Shown piece after piece: positions 32,336 to 42,799 of a DNA stretch of 64,000 nt. The position numbers were made by a program, and so were the translations under genes. The notes beneath the pieces were generated by a model. It saw only the letters and a program-made list of their open reading frames with translations. It searched no databases and was not told where the DNA came from. The stretch comes from Sepioteuthis lessoniana (Eukaryota > Mollusca > Cephalopoda > Myopsida > Loliginidae). Position 1 is the first letter of the stretch; each line of letters opens with the position of its first letter. The stretch is from contig OY757934.1 of assembly GCA_963585895.1 (NCBI GenBank), positions 37,731,336 through 37,795,335 on the forward strand. Reading direction: 5' to 3'.

Positions 32336-32367
<32 letters not shown>

Positions 32368-32489
32368 ATCACACATACATACATACATACATAAATAAAA
32401 TTCTGAATTAAAAGAGTCGATTTAAAAAGTAATGCAGTGCTAACATATATCTAAATAAAAATGTATGGGATTAAAAAATAAAACACCAA
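32116..32489. repeat. Spacer with (CA)n and (CATA)n
   Basis: CA units at 32338-32362 and CATA units at about 32374-32392. No other feature. Confidence 0.8.
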
Positions 32490-33348
32490 TAACCGAGCCT
32501 AGTCGGCTGGGGTTGTAGAATATAACAACTGAATCTCTGCAGAGGGGTAAGACCCCCACCTCAAGGAGTGTCCAGGATGTGACATTAAACCATTTGATGG
32601 TGAGGCTCCAGTCCTGAAGCTTGAGGAATGTGGAGTACTTCATTGACATCGTTCCCAGGTCCATTCTGACCATAAGTGGTAGCACTTGATAGGGTACTAT
32701 CAATGGGTCAAATAGAACTGTTTGACATTTAAACTGTGTACAAAAAAGGACTTATGCTAAACTGAATTGCTAGAAATGGAACTGTTTGACCATTTAACTG
32801 AGTGTAAACAAATGATTGATGATTAATTGAATTCTTAGCGATAGATAGCAATACATGGAACAATTTAACTGTGTGCAAACGAATGAGTAATGTTGAATAG
32901 AATTATTAGTGTTAAATAGCAATACTTGTAACCACTTCAATATCAATGCAAACAAATGATTAATATTGAATAGAATTTGTAGTGCTAGATAACAATAATT
33001 CAAACCATTTAACAATGTAGAAATAATAGCAATACTAATGTGCAAACAAATTAGTTCTAACTCATTTAAAAATGAAACTACTTACAAACTGTTCCCTTAC
33101 AAATCATATGTATATCCATTTAACTGTTTGCAAACAAGAGCCTAATAGTAGATAGAATTATTTGTGTTTGATGGAAATACTTGAACCAAGTGTGATCGAA
33201 AGAATGAACGTTGGCTAGTTTTAAAATGCTATCAACAAAATGTGTTTACAACTCATGTATATTTAATACATACGTATAAACTGGATTCGGCATTAAATAA
33301 CCTTCAATAGTTGATATACCATAAAACCAAAATAAACCAAACCAAACG
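32490..33348 (+). repeat. Family C element, longest copy
   Basis: Head CCTAGTCGGCTGGGGTTGTA, GCAGAGGGGTAAGACCCCC, ATGGTGAGGCTCCAGTCC, AGGAATGTGGAGTACTTCAT, and 'CTATCAATGGGTCAAATAG'. About nine degenerate internal units follow, each with a variant of AACTGTGTGCAAACAAATGA and TTGAATAGAATT. The end is GGATTCGGCATTAAATAACC...GTTGATATACCATAAAACC and AAACCAAACC. Confidence 0.88.
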
Positions 33349-34524
33349 CATAATCGAAGGAAATTTGATTAAAATGTTACTGGAGCGTGTAGGGCAGAAT
33401 CGAGAACTTCTAGATTGTGTTTAATCTTTTTCCGAACAAAGTTATCTATTAAACAAGAAATCCGAATTGATAAACAGATGGAGACAAGCAACTTTGGCTC
33501 CTGATTGATTATTGAAAGAAAAATGAATAAAAAAAAAATAAAAAATGTATTGTGGGTCAAGACATTATTTTTATTCATTTTACTAACGCTAATCGCAACT
33601 GCCGTGCCATCACTTTTTTGCGATAACAGGATGACAAGAGATGAGTAGAATTTGGATTGGACTTTTGAAAACAATCATATGAAGCGTCTGATGATAGAGA
33701 ATACCTCATGAAGTTGGCAGAGACGCATAGACAGTTATTTTCTTTTTTTCATCATACATGTGAAAGCATGTGCGATAGCATGTCCTCATCAGCCGCCAGC
33801 CAGGGGTGATAACACAGTTTCGGTAGTTCGAGGCGGTACTACCACTCCTGGCGCTACCAAGCAGCTTTTGCCACCGGACAGGGTATTAAGAGAATCATAT
33901 ATATTTATATATATATATATATATATATACGCCAGATCAATTAAGAGCAGACTATATTGGACGTTAATCTTCATTTTCAGAGTGCAGTTTGTGATTTACA
34001 AAAAAAAAAGAAAACGCGTTTACTTTCGGCAGTTAATGTTATTACGCGTTTACAGTAACCGTTTCTTACATAATCACACGGGAAAGGTGGTTCCGCGTGT
34101 ATTTCCTTCATGCTGAAAACTTCTCGCTTTCGACCAAATCCAACTTGATGCATATTGCGCCGCGGTCTAAAGACGATTTGAGGCAACTTTCAAACTGCGG
34201 TCAGTGATTCCTATTTTTGAAAGAAACGAAATGACTGAGTGTCCTATAAAACCACGACAACCAACCTCGATAGGAATCACATGGCATATCCAACCCTTTT
34301 CCACGCAGTCGGCACGCAGTCGGCACGCAGTGTCTCGTAGCGGTTTTTTCTATGTTTTATATGTATGTGTGCGTCTTTTTACCGTAATCTAGCAAAGATG
34401 GCACACTGTCGCTCGCATTTTATCAGAGCAATACTCTTCAAATGCTCCAGCTCAGAGAACAATTTGCAGTTTCGTGTTAAAATAATCATTTAATTCTAAA
34501 AGTCTCCATATAACGAAAGTACTT
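33349..34524. other. No confident feature
   Basis: A (TA)n tract at 33903-33930. Three direct CGCAGTCGGCA units lie near 34306-34335. A short ATG frame in good context at 34397 (MAHCRSHFIRAILFK) ends after 32 codons. No splice pair convinces me. Confidence 0.4.
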
Positions 34525-34970
34525 CCAGGCTGCGGTCGTGTCGATACTGCTATATGGATGCATTACATGGACGCTGACTAAACAGCTGAAGAAGAAGCTA
34601 GACGGCAATTATACAAGAATGTTGAGAGCAATATTGAATAAGTCCTGGCAGCAACACTCCACAAGGCACCAACTATACGGTCACCTACCACCTATTACGA
34701 AAACTATCCAAGCTAGACGAACCAGACATGCCGGACACTGCTAGAGAAGCAAGGACAAGCTCATAAGTGATGTACTCCCGTGGACCCCCGCATATGGCCA
34801 ATCAAAAGCAGGACGACCAGCTTGAACATACATACAGCAGCTATGTGATGATACGGGATGTAACCCTGAAGACCTGCCAGAGGGGATGAATGATAGGGAG
34901 ACGCGGAGAGAGAGAGTGGGTCAGGGATATCCGTGCTAGCCGCACGAGATGATGATGATGATGATGATGA
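34525..34970 (+). pseudogene. LINE-Y 3' end, well preserved
   Basis: The plus strand reads SILLYGCITWTLTKQLKKKL, DGNYTRMLRAILNKSWQQHS, RHQLYGHLPPITKTIQARR, TRHAGHC. After a stop and shifts, it continues LISDVLLWTP, SKAGRPA, DTGCNPEDLPEGMNDRETR and RVRDIRASRTR. This is the segment between the reverse transcriptase thumb and the C-terminus of a non-LTR retrotransposon. It ends in a GATGATGATGATGATGATGA tail. It is 5'-truncated, the usual fate of LINE copies. Confidence 0.85.
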
Positions 34971-35068
34971 ACTATGAAATACCAATTGAATACTTCACTG
35001 CATCCTATATAGAATAATCGATATCATCTTAGGCTGTTGTTACAACGGGTTGTGTCTAGTATTGTAAA

Positions 35069-35328
35069 ACGTAAAGTTGGCGACCATAGTCGAGAGCAAC
35101 CAGAAGGATCCCTTTTCAAAAGCTACAACACTGTGGTGTAGGATAGGACACCACTCCTTTCCTTGGATTGCTCCACTTTACCCTTGATACGTACTTTATA
35201 TTGCTGAGTTTTAAGCAAGGGGTTATCAAGTACCATTCTTAAAGTCTTTGGTATGACGCGAACTGGGATTGAACCCAGGTCTTCCAGACCATTGGCGAAC
35301 AATCTACCCACTAGCCCACTGAATCGGT
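35069..35328 (-). repeat. SINE A copy, left member of inverted pair
   Basis: Minus strand: head CTAGTGGGTAGATTGTTCGC, B box GGGTTCAATCCCAGTTCGCG, full body to TCGCCAACTTTACGTT. Confidence 0.92.
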
Positions 35329-35560
35329 GTTCGCCAAAGGCCCGGGAGACCGGCGTTCAATCCCAGATTGAGTCATACCAAAGACTCAAAAAATGGTACT
35401 TGATTCCTCCTTGCTTAAGATTCAGCATTATAAGATAAGGATCAAGAGTAAAGTGGAGCAATCCATGGAAAGGAGTAGTGCCTTCCCCTACACATCGGTG
35501 TGGCAGCTATTGAAAAGGGAGGTTTCGGGTCACCCTCGACTAAGGTCGCCATTTTACTTT
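35329..35560 (+). repeat. SINE A copy, right member of inverted pair
   Basis: Starts at GTTCGCCAAAGGCCCGGGAG with a shortened head. B box CGTTCAATCCCAGATTGAG, body to CTCGACTAAGGTCGCC. Head-to-head with the copy on its left, with essentially no spacer. Confidence 0.92.
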
Positions 35561-35944
35561 TACAAACCGGCTTGTCTCGTATAGTACAATTAAAAAATCC
35601 AGAAATGCTTCAAATTTCTCAATACAAAAGCAGATTTAAAAAAAGGATCGTATCACTATAATATGAAAACGTCATTCAACAATTCCTTGGGTCTTCTAAT
35701 GTATATATATATATATATATATACAGATGAGAAAAGTTTGCTGGAAACATATCAAATTATGTAGAGTTAGGTCCATTACTCTAAGTTTCAAGTGGGATGC
35801 ACAAGCATCAGACGGAAAAATGAGAAAGTGATCTATCAATCGCAAATATGTAGGGAGATAAAGTCGTGTGTTAAGATCAAAGTAATCATGATACTCAAAC
35901 ACAGAAAAAATATTATGTGTGTGCGTGTGTGTGCTTGATTTAAT
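35561..35944. other. Spacer with a (TA)n tract
   Basis: TA tract at 35701-35723 and a short GT-rich run near 35915. Confidence 0.6.
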
Positions 35945-36250
35945 TGGACAGACACACTTCATGTCTCCGTATTCTCTCATTGATCCGTACAAGTTGGCGA
36001 ATGATTCTTTTCGTTTTGGGATGGAATGAATTTAGGAAGGCGCCATACGTTTCCCAAGTACTTTTAGCCTTAACTGTAGTCCTCTTCGAGGTCAGCGAAT
36101 GATCAAATGAAGTACATGACGACGAATCGTATCTATACATATAAAAGTAGGAGGAAGAACAAGTAAGGGAGGATTTGTAGAAAATAAGAATTTTTACTGA
36201 AGGTCTGTGGACAGGAAAAAGGAAAATTGGCGCGAAATATGTTATAAGCA
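35945..36250 (-). repeat. Penelope-like terminal repeat (pLTR-like), copy 1
   Basis: Homologous to 36440-36690 in the same orientation. Minus strand: GACCTCGAAGAGGACTACAG, TTAAGGCTAAAAGTACTTGG, GAAACG. Such CTGAAGA-stem-GAAA blocks occur in the terminal repeats of Penelope-like elements, where they form hammerhead ribozyme motifs. Here both core boxes are mutated. Confidence 0.55.
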
Positions 36251-36439
36251 CCGAGCAGATTAAGGACATGATAAGTAGACACAAATTGACTCTTCTGTTT
36301 AATCAAACATGTTTAAAAGAAAAAAAGATATATTTATATATGTTTCAATAGAGAAGAACACACACACACGTTTATATATATATATATATATATGGGGGCA
36401 GCATTTTTCTTTTAAACATATTTGATAAAACAGGTCAGA

Positions 36440-36690
36440 CATATTCTGATTTTGATCCGTTTAATTCTCTGCATGAAACGTTTAATGGAATGGATTTTGT
36501 TTCCCAAGCACTTTCAGCACTAACGAGCCATCTTCGGGAGAGTGAATTATCAAATGATAAATAAAATGATGAGTTATTTATATATATGAAGAACAAGAAT
36601 GATGGGAATTTAAGTTGAGAATTTTTGCCAGATGTATGAGGACCTGAGGGAAAGAAAATTTGCGCAAAATATGTTATTGGTATTTTTGAA
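36440..36690 (-). repeat. Penelope-like terminal repeat (pLTR-like), copy 2
   Basis: Minus strand: CTCCCGAAGATGGCTCGTTA, GTGCTGAAAGTGCTTGGGAA, ACAAAATCC. The order CYGAAGA, a short hairpin arm GGC/GCT, then GAAAG matches a hammerhead-type core better than copy 1. It lies downstream, on the minus strand, of the Penelope endonuclease fragment. Confidence 0.6.
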
Positions 36691-36868
36691 TTTACCTGCT
36701 ACATTCTAAGTTGATCTTGTTTAAGGAAGAATTGTTGATCTTTATATATAGAGTTATAAAAATTTAAAGTTTTTGCTTGTTTTTCTTTCTATGTGTAATA
36801 TGGAAGTATTTCTCGTCAGTTTTTTCTGTATTTAGCGGTGGAGCACAAATGTGTGTTTAATTTTATTT

Positions 36869-37292
36869 GTTTGTGTTTTATGGCATATCAACACTTGTGG
36901 GTTATTTTGCGCCAAATCCTATTTGTACATATATATTCAATGTATATGATTTGTAAACACATATTGTTGATAATATTTGTAAATGAGCTTGAGCTATTTT
37001 TTTGCACACAGTTAAAAGGTTTTAAGTATTTCTATCTTATAAGAATAATTCTAAAATTAATTAAAGAGTTTCAAGTATTGCTATTAAGCACTTATAATTC
37101 TATTCAACATTACTCATTTGTTTTCACACAGTTAAATGGTTCCAAGTATTCCAAAACGTATTCCCGAAAGCTCCGACTGGTGCCTCATCAAATGGTTTCA
37201 TGTCATACCCATTACATTCGTTGGGTGGGAGTCTTACCTCCCGACAGAGATGCAGTGGGTGTATTCCACAGTCCCAGCCGACTGGGCTGTGT
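36869..37292 (-). repeat. Family C element cutting the Penelope element
   Basis: On the minus strand it starts with CAGCCCAGTCGGCTGGGACT, has CTCTGTCGGGAGGTAAGACT, and internal AACTGTGTG-type units. It ends TTTGGCGCAAAATAACCCAC...GTTGATATGCCATAAAACAC. The Penelope endonuclease frame stops exactly at its head. Confidence 0.85.
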
Positions 37293-37907
37293 TTGAAAGT
37301 GTTGAGAGATGGAATTAATGTCGTAAAGGTGTCGTATGAAACGTCTCGACAGAATAGTAGTTGTTAAACCTATGTAGGTACTTGTTTTATTGGAGAAACA
37401 TTCTCTTAGTGTACATTTAAACTGGTGCACTGCATTAGTAACTAGTCGAGGGAGAGAAGTTACAGTAGCTAAAGAGGTTAGTTGTTTGGATTTGGGAAGA
37501 TATATGATGAGTTTTAATTTATTGTCAGAGTCAGTTGGGTAACCTTATTACATATTAGATTTTTAGTGCTATTTCATTAAATTTGTAGTGCCTGTGCCTC
37601 TGGTTGCAAAAAATAGTTCAATGTATTTAGGGTTGTTTGATAGAGTATAAATTTTTAGCGCAATTCGAGTTGATATTTTTAATTGTGCGTTTTATTTGTT
37701 CGTCAACAATGTAGTTTGGGAAGTCATTGTGGGCTTGTTATATGTTTTTTTAAGTTCAATGTAGAAGATTGTTTTGTAGGATGATATGAGTTTGGCACGA
37801 TTATTGCTTTTTTATATTGTTCAAGGCATTTACTTTTATAATTGCGAGTAGAGGAATTAGAAATGGTGAGTTTTTATTTTTGTCTGGGAAGTTGGTGAAA
37901 GTGTTGC
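37293..37907 (-). pseudogene. Penelope-like element: linker and GIY-YIG endonuclease
   Basis: The minus strand ends with AVHQFKCTLRECFSNKTSTY, IGLTTTILSRRFIRHLYD, INSISQHF. TYIG with the following TTT.LSRR...H is the GIY-YIG nuclease core of Penelope-like retroelements, including the conserved Arg. Upstream, with several stops, comes a linker: RAKLISSYKTIFYIELKK, PTMTSQTTLLTNK, then KLKLIIYLPKSKQLTSLATV. The family C insertion removes the C-terminal end. The reverse transcriptase part lies to the right in the opposite orientation. Confidence 0.8.
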
Positions 37908-38018
37908 TTCTAGTCAATAGCATACTTTCACTATCTATCTATATATCTATCTATGCTTATATTGTAGCGAACATTATTATTCTTGAATTATTCTCACTTA
38001 CCTAACTTGTTTACAAAT
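37908..38018 (+). repeat. 111-bp direct repeat, left copy
   Basis: Runs from CTTCTAGTCAATAGCATAC, through (TATC) units, to ACTTACCTAACTTGTTTACA. It matches 38836-38947 with about ten differences. It lies exactly between the two Penelope fragments. Confidence 0.85.
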
Positions 38019-38099
38019 TATTCTTGCTGATCAAGGTATCGAAAAATCAGAGCTTATTATTAGTGTTGAGTTCATAAGTAAAATTTAATACGGAATTGC

Positions 38100-38834
38100 T
38101 TTGGAAGGCCTGTTCTACATTGTGCACAAGATAATCTTAAACCTTTAAAGGTCACGGGAAACTATAAAGCCAGATACATATTCAGAACCGTCAAAATCCA
38201 TAAACGACATAATCCTCTCCGAGCCATGATCTCTCAAGTCACCACTCCAATAGATGAGTTAACTGATTGCATTTCACATAGCACTAATACTCTTGGGAAA
38301 GGTATGAATCCAATTATTCTCCCTCCAGCTATGGGTAAATAGTAGTGCAGACTAGGTTCTTCAGCCTTGATGAGGCAACTAGTCTAGGAGAAGGAAAACT
38401 CTGAATTCAAACCTGTTAAACTCCGCTTAAAAAATTGACCATGTGTCATATCCTGATCGAGCGGAGGGGTTGGTAAATATGATTAATCAACTCACAACAT
38501 CCCACATATCCAGCTAATCCAGCCTATTATCCAGCCATTCAAATTTTACAAACTTTAAAATCAAACAACAAAATCATAGCCTCACTTGATATAAAAAAAA
38601 TTTTTCACCAATGTTCCCATGAACGAAACTATTGACCTCATATTACATAATATTTACAATAACCCCACACAGCCTCCACTAAAATTAACCCCAATATTCT
38701 TTGAGGTATCCTCTTCAGTTGAACACCGGAACTCTCATTCTGTGGCCTACTGTCAGCAATTTATTCATAGCTTACCAAGAAGATTAAGTTTCTACAATAT
38801 AAAAAGATCATTTATGTTATGTAGACGATAGTCC
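38100..38834 (+). pseudogene. Penelope-like element: reverse transcriptase fragment
   Basis: Plus strand: PLRAMISQVTTPIDELT, then a SINE B insertion (38266-38482), then NPAYYPAIQILQTLKSNNK, IIASLDIKK (motif A with its catalytic Asp). After a frameshift it reads IFTNVPMNETIDLILHNIYN, and the segment ends at CYVDDS, the YVDD active site, at 38821-38834. The stretch between motif A and YVDD is about 77 codons and lacks a recognisable G.PMGS motif B, so it is internally deleted. Confidence 0.78.
38266..38482 (+). repeat. SINE B copy, 5'-truncated, inside the Penelope fragment
   Basis: Begins at ACTGATTGCATTTCACATAG without the tRNA head, has the full body GGAAAGGTATGAATCCAATT ... GAGCGGAGGGGTTGGTAAAT. 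The Penelope frame resumes after it. Confidence 0.9.
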
Positions 38835-38835
38835 C

Positions 38836-38947
38836 CTTCTAGTCAATAGCATACCTTTACTGTCTATCTATATATCTATCTATGCTTACATTGTAGCGAA
38901 CATCAATATTCTAGAATTATTCTCACTTACCTAACTTGTTTACAAAT
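38836..38947 (+). repeat. 112-bp direct repeat, right copy
   Basis: Second copy of 37908-38018, starting one base after the YVDD-containing end of the Penelope fragment. Confidence 0.85.
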
Positions 38948-39707
38948 ACAAATGTTTAGCATGCACTAAAATTTATACAGTTGTTACAGTAAATGCAGAA
39001 GCTCGAGTCCACCAGATTTTAGTTCGTTTTATTAAAAAAAACAAAAACACCGATTATTGAGTCAGTTTGCTAAAATGTGTAAATCAAATATCTACATGAT
39101 GATTCTACAAGCAATAACCAACACATTGATTTTCCCAATTCGGCAAGGAAAGCCAAAACGCTGATATTTCTATTCCGACAAGTGAAGCCATGAATCATAT
39201 CTTTTATCGAAATTAAACTTCATTGCTACACTTCTCGTATAGTTTTCATATCACTATATGACCAAAGAGCGTCTGTCTTGCTTTTCTGATGGTGTCAGAT
39301 ATAGGTTTCTTCTTCGTCTTTTTGTATAGTGGCTTGTTTGATATCCTCACTGGATATCGAATAACTAGGATGCGTCCCAGTTCTCGTTTCCATAGAATGC
39401 ATCAAGTTTACTTTATTCATCTTTTGTACTGAAGTGAAATAGTAGCTATGGTTTTACAAGAGTTTAGTGAAGTCTCAATTTTTAATTGCATTTTGTCCTT
39501 TCTAATCGAACATTTAGGAGGGTTTTTTTGTTTTTTTTTTTGGTCTTTTGTTGATGGCTTTTTTCCTAGTAATGTCTTCCTTATCTCCAGAGATACCATT
39601 TTTTTTCATGTGTCTCCGTCCTTCCTCTGGTGTTTTAAATTCCCCTTTAATATTCGGGAACTCAATTTTTTCGGTATCAACCATTAGATTATATTTGGAG
39701 GGTCTCT
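38948..39707. other. No feature seen
   Basis: AT-rich. Overlapping short frames near 39448-39765 are T- or K-rich and have no support. Confidence 0.4.
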
Positions 39708-40140
39708 GTTGGTTGGTTGATAGGTTTTTATGAAATATCAACCTCTGTAGATTATTCAATGCCAAATACTATAAATATATATATATATATATATAATTTG
39801 TAAACAAATACTTTGCTCGTAACATTTTTAAACGAACAAGTGCTAATCTGTTTCCATAAAAGTAGATGCTATTTAACACAATTGATCTATTTGCACACAG
39901 TAAAAGGGTTTCAAGTATAACTAATGATTAAGAAGTTCTACTTGACTCATAGATGGGGCCCTAACAGGAACTGCCCCTCCAGGACAGAACGGAGCGACGT
40001 GTAATAACAATGCAAGGGTTCTCCACATTCTTCAATCCTCCAGGACTAGAGTCTCGCTATCAGATATCTTTGTGTCATATCCAGGAAACGCAACTAAGAC
40101 GAGGTGCTATCAGCGTATTCCACAGTTCCAGAGGAGCGGG
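39708..40140 (-). repeat. Family C element
   Basis: Minus strand: head GAACTGTGGAATACGCTGAT, 'GATATCTGATAGCGAGACTC', GAGGATTGAAGAATGTGGAG, CCCATCTATGAGTCAAGTAG. Tail TTTGGCATTGAATAATCTAC...GTTGATATTTCATAAAAACC. The stretch 39991-40028 recurs in opposite orientation at 40621-40658. Confidence 0.8.
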
Positions 40141-40367
40141 CGATGAAGTTCTGTTGAATTCTGTCAAAATATCTATGATTTTCTTTGAAGATGAAATTGA
40201 AGTTGTTTGCCAATGCGACTTCATTTGGTTGTGTCAGATTCTATTTCGTTCTTTGTCTAATTTCTGTTAATGCCACTTATTGCCTTTGAAAGAAAAGGGT
40301 CCTGTTTCTCTGTCAATTCTTTTTTTGTGATTTTGGTGTTGGTGAGTATGAATGTTTTTTGGATATG

Positions 40368-40368
<1 letters not shown>

Positions 40369-40403
<35 letters not shown>
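40369..40403. repeat. (TA)n microsatellite
   Basis: About 17 TA units, between two oppositely oriented family C copies. Confidence 0.9.
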
Positions 40404-40405
<2 letters not shown>

Positions 40406-40440
40406 CTTTTTTGTCGATTGCTATACTCACTTTATGTAAT

Positions 40441-41042
40441 TGCCCAGTCGGCTGGGGCTGTAGAATACACTGACTGCTTCTCTGCAGAGGGGTAAGACCC
40501 CCCAACGAGTGTCCTGTTTATGACACTAAACAATCTGATGGTGATGTTCCAGCAATGCTGGAGCTTTGGGGAATGTGGAGTACCCCTTCATTGCCATTGC
40601 TCCCAGGTCCACTCTGACCCGGAGCGACGTGTAATAACAATGGAAGGGTACTCCACATATCTTCTGATAGGGCCCTATCTATGGGTTAAATAGAACTAAC
40701 AGCATACTTATGCTAAACTGAATTGTTTGAGTAAACTGAATAGCTTGAAAAAGAAATTTTTTTTGACAATTTAACCGTACTTACATTTAAACTGCATGCT
40801 TATGCTTAACTGAATTATTTGAAATAGAACTGTTTTTCGACATAAAAACTGTATTTACACTTAACTGAATTGTTACATATAACTGCTTGAATAGTTTGAA
40901 ATAGAAATGTTTTTGACAATTAAACTGTGTACTTATGCTAAACTGAATTGTTTTAAATAGAACAGATTATTTACATAAAAATGGATTTGGCGTTAAATAA
41001 CCTACAAAGGTTGATATGCCATAAAACCCACCAAACCAAACC
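40441..41042 (+). repeat. Family C element, well preserved
   Basis: Head CCCAGTCGGCTGGGGCTGTA, GCAGAGGGGTAAGACCCCCC, CAATGCTGGAGCTTTGGGGA, CCCTTCATTGCCATTGCTCC. An inverted segment (40621-40658) follows, then CTATCTATGGGTTAAATAGA and about five internal units. The end is GGATTTGGCGTTAAATAACC...GTTGATATGCCATAAAACCC. Confidence 0.9.
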
Positions 41043-42149
41043 AATCACTTTATCTAAGTAGGTGTGATAATTTTACGAATCAATCCTAAGATTCTCTGAA
41101 AGGAGCCGTTTGTAGAGGACCACTTTAAAACCAAAAGCTCGAGGAGGACTACATTAAAACTAGTTTCAGAATGAAGACAGTGGCCTTCAGTACACGATAC
41201 TAAAAATTGGTGCAAATGATCTTAACAACTGGATTGATCGTGTCTTATCTTGTAAGCTAACCATAAAAAGTGCCCGCTGGGTGTATTCAGTGGGATGGTA
41301 ACGACTGAGTGTGGTCTCTGTCAGGATAGGAGACTTTAGCTTCAGGGGGCCGTCCATTTGGACATAAAATTCTTCCTCGTTTATGACATAGGATCAGGTT
41401 TATAACCTTATTGTTGGGATCCCATTCCAAGGAGGAAATACTGACTGAATCAAGCTATTTTTGGCACCGCCATCAGCCAAGTATTCGTAAATTTGAGAGC
41501 CTCCACTTTAAAATGAACTTTCTTTAATTCCTGTCCGTGTTGGAAGGGCTGGATAAATTCGGTGAATCAAAGAAAATAAAAATTTGAATAATATGTAGCC
41601 ATAAATATGTTATTAGTTAAAGAAAAAAGAAAAAATATATATAATGTGAATGATGTAAATAAATTTATTTCCCCTATTGTTAACTACCTGCTAACTGATC
41701 TTTGAAAGCTGAAGCCTCCGGTATAATGGTATACCGAAGGGCTTTAATCTCTGTACTAATTTTCTCTTTCTTTTCTGTTCTTTTTTTTTCTTATCGACTG
41801 TAACAAAGTAAAAATAAGTGCCTTGAAGTGAAGAATATAATCTGTTGTATCTAGAAGCGATACGATGGGTTGTTTGGTTATAAAATGTGTTGGTAATTGA
41901 ATTGACGATACTATATACAAGATAAAAAAGAAAAGACAAAAATAACAAGTTATTATTTCATAGAAAATTATTTGCGCCGAAAATAAATAATTTCTACTGC
42001 CACAATGTTATTAATTATAATTAGTCTGATAGATATTTCAATAACTAAGATATTAGAGAAGTGGTTCTGATATATTACGAAAGTCTAAGCCCCATAATCT
42101 TTTTCAGGCTTTCTAAGTCAAACAAGAAGAGCAGCCCTGTCGGTGGATT
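41043..42149. other. No feature seen
   Basis: About 1.1 kb. 41040-41480 is less AT-rich but has no open frame with splice signals. Could be old, unrecognised repeat. Confidence 0.4.
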
Positions 42150-42350
42150 GTCTGTATTTCCTGTAGAGTGTAGGGGTGTCTTGGGTATGATACAAAACTT
42201 CATCTGATACTGAGGCCCCGGTTCTGAAGATCTGAGGAGTTTGGAGTTTTTCTTCTTTGCCATTACTCCTGGCTCCACGCTGACTGAGAAATAGTAGTAC
42301 CCGTTAGGGTCCCATCAATGGGTCAAATAGATCTGTTTAAAAATTATTCG
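42150..42350 (+). repeat. Family D element, truncated
   Basis: TCTGATACTGAGGCCCCGGT, TCTGAAGATCTGAGGAGTTT, CTTTGCCATTACTCCTGGCT, CCCATCAATGGGTCAAATAG. No tail, because LINE-Y follows. Confidence 0.7.
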
Positions 42351-42384
42351 TAACAGTATCTCCAAAAAACTCTTTAAAAACTTC

Positions 42385-42640
42385 AGCTTAAACATTTGTC
42401 TCTGCTTCTCCGGTAGTATCCCACATGTCTCGTTTGTCTTACTTTGATGGTTTTAGAAATCGGGTGACCAGTGGCTGTACAGCAACTGTTTGTGAAGTGT
42501 TGCTTCAAGGATTTGTTCAAAATAGCACGCAGTATTCTTGTGTAGTTCCCATAAAGATTTTTATCGAAGGCGTTTAGTTAGCGTCAATGTGGTGCATCGA
42601 TACAGTAATACTGACACACAGCATACCAACATAATACACA
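42385..42640 (-). pseudogene. LINE-Y fragment
   Basis: The minus strand reads VSVLLYRCTTLTLTKRLR. In shifted frames follow an NTACYFEQILEATLHKQLLY-like stretch and HWSPDF, matching the LLYGCITWTLTKQL...LNKSWQQH order at 34.5 kb. Dead. Confidence 0.65.
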
Positions 42641-42799
42641 GCGAAACATTATCTAATTGAATGCAGAGATGTTGTTCCCAGAGGCAAAAATACGTCCACA
42701 GCATGAAAAAACAATTGAAAAAAATTGATATAGACTTTATTTTATCATCGTCATAGTAGTGTATCACTTTCTACTCCTGCCTTGTACAGAGAAATATAA

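Noticed and set aside
34306..34335. Regulatory repeat (three CGCAGTCGGCA units)
   Set aside because: Too short to separate from chance duplication, and no promoter or gene can be linked to it.
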